64,000 nucleotides of DNA from Cytobacillus firmus (GCF_023657595.1 NZ_CP098323.1:644001-708000); one strand, 5' to 3'. Positions 33,570 through 42,477 are shown, counted from the first letter of the stretch. Numbers and translations: made by a program. The notes: a model not told the origin generated them from the sequence alone.

Positions 33570-33647
33570 CTTTACCCTTGAGCAGGGAGTATCATATTTG
33601 GCACATAATGAGGGTAAATTAACCAAAAGAATTGTTAGAGGTGCTTT

Positions 33648-34100
33648 ATGAAACGATTTATTTTAAGTGTATTTATCATTTCAACCTTTTGTATTTATCC
33701 TATACAATCAAAGGCAGCAACCTTACCTTGCAGTATGGTCTTGGAACCAACTGATGAAAAACTTGAAAATGCGAAGGGTACAGCATTAATTTATAAAGTG
33801 CAGTTACGTCCGCCTAGTTTTGCACGAACTAATATAAGTATCCTTGGAGTTCACCTTCCTGAACCATCCTCTTTTGGCAATTACGACAGTTATGAAGGAT
33901 TCGCTTTTAAGCCGAGTGAAATAAGTTGGCGTTTCAGACTATATCCTACTCCAGAAATAGATAGTCCGACTTGGGCAGGAAGATTTGATGTGATAACAGC
34001 AAAGATGGAAAATGTAGAAGTGCAGGTTCGTCTTTCTAATTCAAAAAATGAAAAATTGGGCCCACCAATTCTAAGAAGCAGTATCAATAAGTGTAAGTAG
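33648..34100 (+). CDS. Secreted hypothetical protein
   Basis: A 150-residue protein with a clear signal peptide (MKRFILSVFIISTFCIYPIQ, cleaved near SKA). The mature part has two Cys (TLPCSM and the last INKCK), which could form a disulfide between the ends, and a beta-rich body with many prolines. No known family. AGAGGTGC precedes the ATG. Confidence 0.65.
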   Translation: MKRFILSVFIISTFCIYPIQSKAATLPCSMVLEPTDEKLENAKGTALIYKVQLRPPSFARTNISILGVHLPEPSSFGNYDSYEGFAFKPSEISWRFRLYPTPEIDSPTWAGRFDVITAKMENVEVQVRLSNSKNEKLGPPILRSSINKCK

Positions 34101-34192
34101 CTATATCTAAGGTGAATTACTTCAACAATGATGTAATGCCTTTTTTAGTATTAGACAAACCATCACGACAACAGTTTTTATGAAAAGTTTCT

Positions 34193-34233
34193 ACATTGTG
34201 AAGTATTGCACTTAACCTATAGGGTGCATTACT
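34193..34233 (+). repeat. Family A repeat, left part only
   Basis: TTGTGAAGTATTGCACTTAA, CCTATAGGGTGCATTACTTC. It is directly continuous with a family B element, so the two families are joined here. Confidence 0.7.
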
Positions 34234-34347
34234 TCAATAGGCATCTTGAAGTGAGTGGTGAAAAACATCTCGTACTTTAAAAGAATGATTATTAAAAGTA
34301 AAAAGGGCATTACATTTTAGTTATATAAAATATGTAATGTCCTCTTA
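34215..34347 (+). repeat. Family B intergenic repeat, copy 2
   Basis: GGTGCATTACTTCAATAGGC..., ending GGGCATTAC, ATTTTAGTTATATAAAAT, ATGTAATGTCC. The last 38 bases are almost identical to the end of the copy at 31713-31853. The stem GGACATTAC/ATGTAATGTCC is a terminator-like hairpin that could also end the leftward gene at 34380. Confidence 0.75.
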
Positions 34348-34379
34348 TATAGATTTCTTTACAAACTTCTCAAAGGCAT

Positions 34380-34628
34380 CTAAATTTCTTTAATATCCAT
34401 GTTTGAGGGCTTATATTTGCCCTCTGGTAATTTCTTTACCAACTGAAATTCAATAAGTTTCTTAAGTGATAAATTACAATAAGAAGCCGCATCATATTTT
34501 TCTCTTCCCAGATTAATTCCAATCTGACTTGGCCCTACTCCAGATTGACTTTCCTTGTATAGTTTATAAAGTGCACTATATATTTCCTTATCTTTTTCTG
34601 TAATTCTTTTCTTATTATGATGTGACAT
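34380..34628 (-). CDS. Small winged-helix-like hypothetical protein
   Basis: An 82-residue protein reading leftward (MSHHNKKRITEKDKEIYSALYKL). The SGVGPSQIGINLGREKYDAASYCNLSLKKLIEFQLVKK segment has the look of a winged helix with recognition helix and wing, so DNA binding is possible. AGGGGGAA precedes the ATG. Confidence 0.6.
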   Translation of the reverse strand: MSHHNKKRITEKDKEIYSALYKLYKESQSGVGPSQIGINLGREKYDAASYCNLSLKKLIEFQLVKKLPEGKYKPSNMDIKEI

Positions 34629-34828
34629 AAAATTCCCCCTAAAAAAATTATTTTCAAGGCAACCTTATACAAACTAATTCCCGAATTCAAAAATTTAGTA
34701 AAAATACCAATTAAAAAAGGTAAATTTACTCAATATTATTCCTTGAAATAGAAATCATAAAGAGATCTTAAAATTAATACTATTTTCTAGGTGATTCGAG
34801 TAAAGAATTAATAATAGAGGGATTTCAT

Positions 34829-34885
34829 TGATCTATTTAATTACTGGACCGATGGTAAGTGGTAAAACTACTCTTGCATATTGAT
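34829..34885 (+). pseudogene. Truncated start of a P-loop protein
   Basis: A TTG frame reads MIYLITGPMVSGKTTLAY then stops. GPMVSGKTT is a Walker A loop, as at the start of AAA/zeta-toxin-like kinases. Only 18 codons remain, so it is a fragment. The surrounding 34630-35010 has no other supported gene. Confidence 0.4.
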
Positions 34886-35010
34886 AATAATATAGAACAA
34901 CTCATGAAACAGTTGAACACATTATGCCTAATTTGGGGATTGCCTAAATGACTGCTGTGCTTTGTCTTATACGAACCTAGTTAACATCAAGCTATATTAT
35001 AGGAACCGAG

Positions 35011-35058
35011 CCATTTCAGAAACCCAGTATATCAGGGTTTCTGAAATGGTTTTTTTTC
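35011..35058 (+). terminator. Strong terminator before the duplicated pair
   Basis: CCATTTCAGAAACCC pairs with GGGTTTCTGAAATGG, followed by nine T. Confidence 0.9.
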
Positions 35059-35086
35059 TAACTATTAACCTCCTTCATAAGCACAG

Positions 35087-35114
35087 ACAGCTAGTCCAGT
35101 ATGTTCATAGAATA
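35087..35114 (+). promoter_or_regulatory. Sigma-K-like promoter, copy 1
   Basis: AC (35087-35088), 17-bp spacer, CATAGAATA (35106-35114) matches the mother-cell sigma-K pattern AC-N16/17-CATAnnnTA. It lies about 140 bases before the ATG at 35253. Confidence 0.5.
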
Positions 35115-35252
35115 TAGGAGGGAGTCCGACAAACTACAGATTTAGTACGTTAAGATATTGTGAGGCTTTTTAATAAACATAAGCAATAAGCATTGGCATA
35201 CATCCTCACTTTTCTTCTCCCCTAAATTCTATTCAAAGAGGTGATGTATAGT

Positions 35253-35924
35253 ATGGCTATTGAACCTTTTCAAAGGCTCACCAGTAATACAACTACTGTA
35301 TTTTTTGGTAACAACATGGCTCAAGCTGCATTCAATGCCGCAAACGATATAAATGGTGGAAATCATCCAGACCCTGTTCCCCGAGTAAATGTATGGCCAT
35401 CATTAAAAAAATTTGGTAATGATACAACGACCCAACCTTATTCCCCCTTTGGCGGTGTTTCTAACCCTGAGTATATTTGGAATCAGCCGACATCAGATGG
35501 TCAAACGGTAGCTTTTGCAGTTGCTTCTGGCGCATTTGTAGTTATCCCTGGTGAAATTTTGTCATTTGGTGTTTTTTTGAATGCTTTTGCTGATAATGCC
35601 ATGCAAGCCAAAATTGAACTTTTTGAATTTGCTGGAGGCACATTTGGAAAAGCATTCCCTCAGCCGACAGGTTTGGATGAGTTTTTATTAGTGGCAGGCG
35701 AACCCAATACACCGGCTGAAGGATTAACGGAGACACAACCGTATAACTGGCAGGACATTCGCATGTATTCCACTCGTTTTTCTGCTCCTATTGCAACCAC
35801 TAGCTCTAGGACTTTTACAATTGTTGTATCATTTGAGGTCACCAATTACCTGATTCAACCCAATAGACCCAATCCAGCAGGGTTACAATTTATCTGCGAT
35901 ATCTATAGTGATTTAGACACCTAA
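35253..35924 (+). CDS. Hypothetical protein, possible late-sporulation protein (duplicate 1)
   Basis: A 223-residue protein starting MAIEPFQRLTSNTTTVF at the ATG 35253 (AAAGAGGTGATG upstream). It has no signal peptide, Cys are almost absent, and it is rich in Asn, Pro, Thr and aromatic residues with a beta-sheet look (TFTIVVSFEVTNYLIQPNRP). No family recognised. The sigma-K-like promoter and the tandem paralogue suggest a spore coat or exosporium protein; this is inference. A terminator follows. Confidence 0.65.
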   Translation: MAIEPFQRLTSNTTTVFFGNNMAQAAFNAANDINGGNHPDPVPRVNVWPSLKKFGNDTTTQPYSPFGGVSNPEYIWNQPTSDGQTVAFAVASGAFVVIPGEILSFGVFLNAFADNAMQAKIELFEFAGGTFGKAFPQPTGLDEFLLVAGEPNTPAEGLTETQPYNWQDIRMYSTRFSAPIATTSSRTFTIVVSFEVTNYLIQPNRPNPAGLQFICDIYSDLDT

Positions 35925-35951
35925 ACTAAAGTGTATATTCTATAGCAAATG

Positions 35952-35991
35952 AAAGAGGTTGAGTATATTTTAGATACTCAACCTCTTTTTT
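35952..35991 (+). terminator. Terminator after duplicate 1
   Basis: AGAGGTTGAGTAT pairs with ATACTCAACCTCT, followed by TTTTTT. Confidence 0.9.
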
Positions 35992-36038
35992 GTAAGAACT
36001 AAGTTTTTTTCTAATTTGAAATTCCTTCATAAGCACAG

Positions 36039-36066
36039 ACAGCTAGTCCAGTATGTTCATAGAATA
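36039..36066 (+). promoter_or_regulatory. Sigma-K-like promoter, copy 2
   Basis: The same AC-N17-CATAGAATA arrangement as at 35087-35114, conserved in the second unit. Confidence 0.5.
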
Positions 36067-36203
36067 TAGGAGGGAGTCCGACAAACTGCAGGTTTAGTAC
36101 GTTAAGATATTGTGAGGCTTTTAATGAACATAAGCAATAAGCATTGGCATATATCCTCTCTTTTCTTCTCCCCTAAATTCTATTCAAAAAGGTGATGTAT
36201 AGT

Positions 36204-36889
36204 ATGGCTATTGAATTTTTTGAAAGGCTTACTAGTAATACAACTACTGTATTTCTTGGTGCTACCATGGCTCAAGCTGCATTCAATGCTGCAAACGATA
36301 TAAATGGTGGAAATCATCCAGACCCTGTTCCCCGAGTAAATGTATGGCCATCATTAAAAAAATTTGGTAATGATACAACGACCCAACCTTATTCCCCCTT
36401 TGGCGGTGTTTCTAACCCTGAGTATATTTGGAATCAGCCCACATCAGATGGTCAAACGGTAGCTTTTGCAGTTGCTTCTGAAAGGATTAATGCTAATCCA
36501 GGTTTTATTCGATCATGTAGTGTTTTTTTGGGTGCCTTTGCTGATAATGCCATGGAAGCAAAAATTGAACTTTTTGAAGACATTGGAGGTGGTGGAGATG
36601 GTCCCTATGCGAAGGCATTTCCTCAGCCGGGAGGATTAGATGAGTTTTTATTGATCTCAGGTGATCCCGATACGCCGGCTGTCGGATTGACGGAGATGAA
36701 ACCGTATAACTGGCAGGACATTTGCATGTATTCGACTCATTTTGAAGTTCTTAATACAGAAGTTTTTTAAGGTTTTTTAGAATTGTTGTGTCATTTGAGG
36801 TAACTAATTACTTGATTCAATCCGATGGATCAAATCCGGCAGGTTTACAATTTATGTTCGATATTTATACTGATGAAGAAACAGCATAA
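36204..36889 (+). pseudogene. Duplicate 2 of the possible spore protein, frameshifted near its end
   Basis: It starts MAIEFFERLTSNTTTVF and is almost identical to duplicate 1 from MAQAAFNAAND to FAVAS. The frame stops at 36770, but the homologous tail (IVVSFEVTNYLIQSDGSNPAGLQF...) continues in another frame to TAA at 36887. A single indel near 36735-36765 explains this. Without the tail the product would be 188 residues. It may be inactive or altered. Confidence 0.75.
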
Positions 36890-36915
36890 ATGATTATGGG
36901 GTAGCACTCCGAAAA

Positions 36916-36986
36916 TGTGGATTTACAAAGGTAAGCTACAATATTGAATGTATAAGGATTCCTTTCTTTATCGTTGTAAATCCGCA
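36916..36986. repeat. Long inverted repeat (family C)
   Basis: TGTGGATTTACAA (36916-36928) and TTGTAAATCCGCA (36974-36986) are 12/13 complementary around 45 bases. The right arm with its flank (ATCGTTG-AATCCGCA, TCCTGA) reappears at 51361-51383. It may be a small hairpin-forming mobile element. Confidence 0.5.
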
Positions 36987-37002
36987 TAATCCTGAGTTGA
37001 CC

Positions 37003-37395
37003 CCCTTCTGATGAAGTTGAGTTTTGGAGAGGAAAAATTTTTGCTTTTATACACGAAACTTACCGTGCCGTTATGAGGGATGAAATATATTATGCTTTAT
37101 CTAACTTAGATAGAGTACGTTGGTTAATTGTTTTAGGTTGGTATATGGAAATGGAACAGCATTTGGATAGCCCTTTGGTGTTTGGTCCAAAATTGAAGGG
37201 AAAAGAAGTAAATTGAAAGATTGGCAATTATCACTTTTGGAAAGTTGGGATTGCGGTCAGAATACTAATCAAATTATGAAAACAATGGTTAGTATGGCAT
37301 CAGAAATTCTTAGGCTGAATAAATACCTAAGTAAGCAAGTTAATATCGAAGAAAATGAAGACCAAATCAAAAAAATAATAGAAATGGCCTTCTAA
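37003..37395 (+). pseudogene. Frameshifted gene fragment of unknown family
   Basis: A frame without a start reads DEVEFWRGKIFAFIHETYRA... through PLVFGPKLKGKE to a TGA at 37214. An overlapping frame from 37213 continues as KDWQLSLLESWDCGQN... to 37393. The two parts look like one protein of at least 127 residues split by one base. The W.GK...YRA.MRDEI pattern slightly recalls nucleotidyltransferase C-termini, which is only a guess. A terminator hairpin follows. Confidence 0.5.
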
Positions 37396-37410
37396 TATAA
37401 AAAAATTTAA

Positions 37411-37442
37411 AGAGAGGTGTATGTAATTTAGTACACCTCTCT
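37411..37442 (+). terminator. Hairpin after the fragment
   Basis: AGAGAGGTGT pairs perfectly with ACACCTCTCT; the T run is short. Confidence 0.65.
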
Positions 37443-37768
37443 TGTTCAACTATCAGGTGCGTGATCCAAAAGGATTAACCGCCTTTTTTGTGTTTCCAAC
37501 TATTGATAAAAGAGTAATTAAAGAGTATGGGGGCGATACCCTTTTTGACTGGCAATGGCAAAGAATCGTCGGTATAAATTACAATGACAATCATTCTTAT
37601 GATGTTGCCGTAAGAATTCTCATTCCTTCTAAAAATAATGATAATGATAAAGAAGATTTAGTTAAGGTAAGAGTATCCCCATCCTGTGACAGTGGAAAGC
37701 TTAATAAGCTGAAATGTAATCATGATTTTAAGATTGAAATATTAGATTACAAACATTTGTCTCAATAA
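37442..37768 (+). CDS. Hypothetical protein, probably lacking its true start
   Basis: The frame (108 codons from a TTG) reads NYQVRDPKGLTAFFVFPTIDK..., beta-rich with CNHDFKIEILD at the end. No ribosome site is seen, because a hairpin occupies the upstream bases, so this may be the 3' part of a truncated gene. No family recognised. A family A repeat follows. Confidence 0.4.
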   Translation: MFNYQVRDPKGLTAFFVFPTIDKRVIKEYGGDTLFDWQWQRIVGINYNDNHSYDVAVRILIPSKNNDNDKEDLVKVRVSPSCDSGKLNKLKCNHDFKIEILDYKHLSQ

Positions 37769-37778
37769 GAGGTATTAC

Positions 37779-37874
37779 CTTATTCAACAAACTGTGCATT
37801 ACTTAAAGAACCAGCTGCCATCTCAGGCGGCTTTTCTTATTTTCCTAAAGGGGCAGGTTTATGGATGAATAATT
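37779..37874 (+). repeat. Family A repeat
   Basis: CTGTGCATTACTTAAAGAAC, CAGCTGCCATCTCAGGCGGC, T-rich, CTAAAGGGGCAGGTTTATGG and ATGAATAA. Confidence 0.85.
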
Positions 37875-37969
37875 CTCGGATGAAGAGTATTAAACCAGCT
37901 TTTGTAGTTTAACTATGTGTTGGAATCAAACTATATTACCTGGTCATCCTATACTTAGGAGGGATGACC

Positions 37970-39190
37970 TTGATTGTTAGAGTTTTACTATTATTAATCT
38001 TTATGTGTTTTCAACTTTCCCAAATGGTAAGTGCATCTTCACTTCAGGCCGCCTTTATCCGTGATCACCAGTTATGGATAAAAAAGGGAGACCAAGAAAT
38101 TCAAATTACAAAGGATCGTTACGTTTATTCCCCGAAATGGTCCTATGACGGACGGTTTATTGGTTATATAGATGGAGACGAGCAGGGTGGAAAATCAGAT
38201 TTATTCATTTATGATACGGTGAAAAAAGAAAGTTATCAGCCGTATGTAAGAGTTGAAACATCTGACTTTAAATGGTCGCCTGTCAAAAATCAATTAGCAT
38301 ACAATGACCGGGGCTTATTAAATGTTACAAAAACAAAGAACAGCCGTCCTGAAGGGTTCGAGAACGTTTCTTTAGGTGTCAGCGGCTTTGAATGGTTTCC
38401 TAATGGAAAAGAATTTATCGTTTCCTCACAAGCGAGTATACGTCCTACTGGATGGGGTCCTATACCTCTTTACAGAGTTCCGGTTGATGCCAATCTTAAT
38501 GCTGATAAAATAAAGACTTTCTATACTATTCAAACAAAGGAACCAGATTTATTTGCGATAGATGCTGACTACTTTAAGTGGAGTGCTGATGGAAACTGGG
38601 TCAGATTCTTAGCGATACCTACTGCTTCCTGGGCAAATGATAGCAATACATTATGCGTTTTATCCTCAGAAGGAAAAAATTTTCAAGTTGTGGGGAAGAT
38701 GCTGTGGTACAAAGACTGGATAAAGTGGGCACCTAAAGCTAATCAACTAGCCTACATCTCAGGAGAAGGAAGATTTTTCGTCGAAAACAAGAAAACAAAG
38801 ATTGCTGACATTCCGATTTCCAGGCAGCAAAAAGAGTTCACACCAAAAGGTTATGTTGACCTTGATTTGGAGTGGTTCTCCCCGGATAAAGTAATTGTTG
38901 CTCGTGCAAAGGAGAACAAGGAGTGGAATGAAGGGTCTGTTCCCACAATGTATACATCCCTATTTACAATCAACATTAAAACGGAAGAACAGACTCAGAT
39001 TACCTTTCCTAAAGATAATGAACTCGATGAGGATCCTGTAGTTGTGGGTTCCAATCTTACTTGGTTTCGTAATAAAGGAAAAGCCCATTCAGGAGTTGTA
39101 TGGGTAAGGGATGGTTTAAACGGACAACAATATGTATGGATAGAAAATGTTGATTCTGCCCCTGTATTTTTCCAACTTAGCAAAAATTAA
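37970..39190 (+). CDS. Secreted TolB-like beta-propeller protein
   Basis: A 406-residue protein with a signal peptide (MIVRVLLLLIFMCFQLSQ, cleaved near VSAS). Repeated blades have the TolB/PD40 look: YSPKWSYDGRFIGYIDGDE, FKWSPVKNQLAYNDRG, FEWFPNGKEFIVSS, IKWAPKANQLAYISG. The start TTG 37970 is at a proper distance from AGGAGGGATGA; the ATG at 37964 overlaps that site. Such propellers bind partner proteins or peptidoglycan; function unknown. It precedes the two permeases but is separated from them by repeats. Confidence 0.8.
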   Translation: MIVRVLLLLIFMCFQLSQMVSASSLQAAFIRDHQLWIKKGDQEIQITKDRYVYSPKWSYDGRFIGYIDGDEQGGKSDLFIYDTVKKESYQPYVRVETSDFKWSPVKNQLAYNDRGLLNVTKTKNSRPEGFENVSLGVSGFEWFPNGKEFIVSSQASIRPTGWGPIPLYRVPVDANLNADKIKTFYTIQTKEPDLFAIDADYFKWSADGNWVRFLAIPTASWANDSNTLCVLSSEGKNFQVVGKMLWYKDWIKWAPKANQLAYISGEGRFFVENKKTKIADIPISRQQKEFTPKGYVDLDLEWFSPDKVIVARAKENKEWNEGSVPTMYTSLFTINIKTEEQTQITFPKDNELDEDPVVVGSNLTWFRNKGKAHSGVVWVRDGLNGQQYVWIENVDSAPVFFQLSKN

Positions 39191-39204
39191 GGTGTTAACG
39201 GGAA

Positions 39205-39240
39205 AAGGTGTTGCCTCTCATTGGCAGCACCTTATATTTT
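39205..39240 (+). terminator. Terminator after the beta-propeller gene
   Basis: AAGGTGTTGCC and GGCAGCACCTT form the stem; a T-rich tract follows. Confidence 0.65.
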
Positions 39241-39251
39241 CAACTTTATAA

Positions 39252-39365
39252 AAAAAACGGGGCAACGTTCCTGTAATAAAGCTAAGTTTGTGAACAAATG
39301 TACTTAAACAATAGGGTGCTTATGTTCAAGATCAGCTGCCGACCAGGCGGCTTTTTTGTGTAGCT
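39252..39365 (+). repeat. Two joined family A repeats
   Basis: A lone right part (AAAACGGGGCAACGTTCCTG, TAATAAAG) is followed at once by a full left part (TTGTGAACAAATGTACTTAA, ATAGGGTGCTTATG) and hairpin CAGCTGCCGACCAGGCGGC with T run. The unit between the two would be almost empty, as if a gene had been lost. Confidence 0.8.
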
Positions 39366-39465
39366 TAAGGATTGTTTGTAGAATCTGAAATGGAAAATAA
39401 AAGGATTGTAGAAGTCTTTGGAGAATAACTTCAAGAATCTCAATTTAAAAAGGAGAAAAGGATAG

Positions 39466-40362
39466 TTGTATTCTTTTAAAAGTTTAATCAAGCAACTTAT
39501 CGGTTTTTTTCTATTGCTCATATTAGCAGCAATTCCTTTGGTTTTCCATAATACAGGGGATCCCTTACAGTCTCAACAACAAATTACATTTCAACCCCAA
39601 CAGATTGTAATTCTAATAAAAGCTTTTATGGCAGGAATTTTTTCATTGGACGCTTTTTATTATAAAACTGGTAGCAATACAAGGTTTTTTCCAGCTGATA
39701 TTGTTGCCTATTTTAAATCGTCTTATTTTTATTTAACCTCGTCTGGATTGATTGTGATAACTATATCTTTTCTGTTTGGAATTTGGTTGTGGAAGATAAG
39801 TGTCAAGTACCTGAACGGTGCGTTGAGTTTTCTGGGGATGATCCCTGACTTTATCTTTATTTTACTAATGCAATTAATGGTAAATTTTATTTATAAAAGT
39901 ACAGGGTTCAAGACTGTGAAGGTAGCTTCGCTCAGCATGGATGATCCGGCATTATTTCTTCCGATTGTTACCCTTGTCCTTATCCCCCTTATTTACTTTA
40001 TCAGGGCTCTGAATGAACATACACATGAAGTGATATCGGAAGATTATATTCTAACCGCAATAGGAAAAGGGTTAAGTAAGCCGAGAATATATTTATATCA
40101 TGTAACAACCAATGTACTCCCTTATTTAAAAGCAGATTTGCAAAAAATTACGGGGATTATGATCAGTAATCTTTTCGTGGTTGAATATCTGTACAATACT
40201 AGGGGAATTACAACCATGCTTTTTCAGATTCAAGTGAAGTTTGGATATCAGTACAATTTAGTTGTTCTTTGCTTAATAAGCATAATGCTTCTTTACATTT
40301 CCGTTTTATATACTTTTAAACTGTTAATATATATCGTCGAGAGGATCCTGAGGCATGCTTAA
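39466..40362 (+). CDS. ABC transporter permease, OppB/DppB type
   Basis: A 298-residue membrane protein with about six helices. The cytoplasmic loop SEDYILTAIGKGLSKPRIYLYHVTTNVLP is the EAA motif region of peptide/nickel permeases (AxxGxxxxxxxxxHxxxN). The start is TTG at 39466 with AGGAGAAAAGG upstream. It overlaps the partner permease by 8 nt. No ATPase or binding protein is nearby, which is unusual for this class. Confidence 0.82.
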   Translation: MYSFKSLIKQLIGFFLLLILAAIPLVFHNTGDPLQSQQQITFQPQQIVILIKAFMAGIFSLDAFYYKTGSNTRFFPADIVAYFKSSYFYLTSSGLIVITISFLFGIWLWKISVKYLNGALSFLGMIPDFIFILLMQLMVNFIYKSTGFKTVKVASLSMDDPALFLPIVTLVLIPLIYFIRALNEHTHEVISEDYILTAIGKGLSKPRIYLYHVTTNVLPYLKADLQKITGIMISNLFVVEYLYNTRGITTMLFQIQVKFGYQYNLVVLCLISIMLLYISVLYTFKLLIYIVERILRHA

Positions 40363-41275
40363 CAAAATGAATGCAAAGTTAGTCCTTGGTGTTCTATTAT
40401 TTGGCAGTTTTATTCTGATTTCATTAATAGGGCCACTGATTGCTCCATATGAAGTTGACTACAATAAGAAGATTGGATATATCCAGACTGCAGATAGCCA
40501 GCAATTGGTTTCCTCTCCATTCCCGCCCTCCCAGGAATTTATACTCGGAACAGATAAATGGGGATACGATATTTTGACACTAATGCTTCACGGTGCGAAA
40601 TATACAGTACTCGGAACCTTATTAATAGCGATCGCAAGAGTTTTCCTTGGGGGTATTGCAGGAATATTAATGGGTCTTTATAAAAAGGAAAGAACACTTA
40701 GGAAAGCGACAATTTCAGTTTGGTCAGGCATACCAACCTTTGTTATTATCTATTTCATTATGGTTGGTATTAATATTAATTCCAGTATTCCTATATGGGG
40801 ACTGGTTCTGATTCAAAGCGTATTAATGATTTTCCTGGGAGTAAGCAGCATTTATAACGTGATCTTTTCGAAAACAGCTGAATTAAAAAAAGAATTATAT
40901 GTCGTTGCTTCAAAAACCCTTGGGGCGTCGAACAGCCATTTAATGGTGAAGCATATTTTGCCCGCTTTAAAAGGGAACGTGATGATTATCTTAATAAACG
41001 AATCTATTCTCGTATTACATTTAATTGGGCAATTAGGCATATTCAATTTGTTCTTTGGAGGCACTGCTCAGCAATTCTTTCCCACAATTTACCTGTCAGT
41101 AACACACGAATGGTCTGGTCTAATTGGTCAGGCGAGAGGCTTTATGTACCATTCTCAATGGATCATCTTATTCCCTCTTCTTGCTTACATTATGTTTTTG
41201 ATCTCCCTATACCTTATTTCGTCAGGAATAAGTGATATACAGTTCAAAAAAGTTAGGAAAGCAAGCTTGCTATAA
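40355..41275 (+). CDS. ABC transporter permease, OppC/DppC type
   Basis: A 306-residue membrane protein. The N-terminal segment with LGTDKWGYDILTLMLHGAKYTVLG is the OppC signature (LGTDxxGRDxxSRxxxGxR) with Tyr and Thr changes. The loop VASKTLGASNSHLMVKHILPALKG is the EAA motif. It is translationally coupled to the upstream permease and together with it forms a hetero-dimeric channel that must borrow an ATPase from elsewhere. Confidence 0.85.
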   Translation: MLNKMNAKLVLGVLLFGSFILISLIGPLIAPYEVDYNKKIGYIQTADSQQLVSSPFPPSQEFILGTDKWGYDILTLMLHGAKYTVLGTLLIAIARVFLGGIAGILMGLYKKERTLRKATISVWSGIPTFVIIYFIMVGININSSIPIWGLVLIQSVLMIFLGVSSIYNVIFSKTAELKKELYVVASKTLGASNSHLMVKHILPALKGNVMIILINESILVLHLIGQLGIFNLFFGGTAQQFFPTIYLSVTHEWSGLIGQARGFMYHSQWIILFPLLAYIMFLISLYLISSGISDIQFKKVRKASLL

Positions 41276-41291
41276 ATTTCATGGTATGGGC

Positions 41292-41333
41292 CATCATCAG
41301 CTAACGGGTCAGGTTAGTATAATAAAGGATATT
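41292..41333 (+). repeat. Family A repeat, right part
   Basis: CAGCTAACGGGTCAGGTTAGTA and TAATAAAGG directly after the permease pair. Confidence 0.75.
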
Positions 41334-41379
41334 TGAAGTTGACTGGGAATATATTCATAAAAAGAGTGGAGTGGTGTTT

Positions 41380-41868
41380 ATGTTAAAAAAAGGTTTTGTT
41401 TCAATTATTTCGATTATTGTTATCTTAACTACTGTAGGGTGTATAAATAAGAATAAGGAAGCCATAACTACAAATGTGGAAAATAATAATCTAGCACAAA
41501 AATGGAATCAAAGCCCTCTATTCAAATCTGGTAATTATACAATGATTGGTGAAAAAGGGCGCTTAGGTTTCATTTATGATGATAGTGAGGTTGTTAGATT
41601 TTATCCAAATAAAACTCAAAAATATATGTGGCATTTTTGGGGAGAAGAACAAGAGTTTAACGGAAATCTTAAAGTAGTTGCTATACATGAGAATGATGAA
41701 GAAGAGCAAATAACTGTGGCAGAAGGCGGACTAGGTGGTGATAATAACGGAGCAGACCGACACGCCCCATCTAATATGTCATTACCAAAGAGTGGTATGT
41801 GGAAATTAGATGCTTATATTGGAGATAAACTATTCGGAAGTGTGTATGTTAAGGTCCATAAGAAATAA
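41380..41868 (+). CDS. Lipoprotein, DUF4871-like
   Basis: A 162-residue lipoprotein with lipobox TTVGC. IGEKGRLGFIYDD, NKTQKYMWHFWGEEQEF and SGMWKLDAYIGDKLFGSVYVKV match the pattern of DUF4871 proteins (YhfM-like) of Bacillus, an immunoglobulin-like extracellular domain. The ATG at 41380 has GGAGTGGTG upstream. Function unknown. Confidence 0.75.
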   Translation: MLKKGFVSIISIIVILTTVGCINKNKEAITTNVENNNLAQKWNQSPLFKSGNYTMIGEKGRLGFIYDDSEVVRFYPNKTQKYMWHFWGEEQEFNGNLKVVAIHENDEEEQITVAEGGLGGDNNGADRHAPSNMSLPKSGMWKLDAYIGDKLFGSVYVKVHKK

Positions 41869-41921
41869 ACTTCTAAAAAAAATGGTCGTTGTAGTTTTTA
41901 AAAAAGAAATTTAACTTCAAC

Positions 41922-42006
41922 TAATGGGTGCACTGCTTAAAGAACGGCTGCCATTACAACTGTCCTTTTTATTCAACAAAAGGGGCAGTTTTGTGGAATA
42001 AGGATT
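41922..42006 (+). repeat. Family A repeat
   Basis: ACTAATGGGTGCACTGCTTA, GGCTGCCATTACAACTGTCC (weak hairpin), AACAAAAGGGGCAGTTTTGTG and GAATAAGG. Confidence 0.8.
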
Positions 42007-42159
42007 TTTTTTAAATTTATAAAAAGCAATTTTTGAACCTATTTGATAATAAGTAATACTTAGGAAGGAAACAAGCTTCACAATAATAAACATAATAATG
42101 ACAAAATTGAAACAATTTAGTGTTTTATTCGTATAGTTAGTAAAAGGGAGGTTTGGGTT

Positions 42160-42453
42160 TTGAAGTATCTGGCTATTGGAATTGTTTTATCAATAACTGG
42201 TGTTTTGTTATCATTGGGTTTTTGGGAATTAAGTAAGGCTTACTTGGTGACAGGAGCAATTGGATTATTTTTTTTAGCAATTTCTGTGCTTATGTCAGGT
42301 TCTATAGTTGGTACCCACCGTGTGAGGGCTGGTTTAGAAGCACCTGATTCTCCTGACGAAAGACAGAAGCGAAAAAGATCAAGTATTGGCTCAGTTTTTA
42401 TTGGATTACCAAATATTATAACTGCGTTCCTTCTTTATTTCTTTCTTAACTAA
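42160..42453 (+). CDS. Small membrane protein, DUF5316-like
   Basis: A 97-residue protein with three hydrophobic helices (about 3-22, 28-50, 76-96) and a charged loop EAPDSPDERQKRKRSS between the last two. The layout fits the DUF5316 family of Bacillales. TTG start with AAAGGGAGG upstream. Function unknown. Confidence 0.7.
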   Translation: MKYLAIGIVLSITGVLLSLGFWELSKAYLVTGAIGLFFLAISVLMSGSIVGTHRVRAGLEAPDSPDERQKRKRSSIGSVFIGLPNIITAFLLYFFLN

Positions 42454-42477
42454 TAGGGTAAATCTAATTATTTAGAT

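Larger units (their letters stand above)
35068..36889 (+). repeat. Tandem duplication of a gene with its promoter and leader
   Basis: The segment from about 35071 (TCCTTCATAAGCACAGACAG) and the segment from about 36024 (the same start) run parallel for about 870 bases. The leaders differ at few positions, the first third of the coding parts is nearly identical, and the later parts diverge. The second copy carries a frameshift. Confidence 0.88.
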
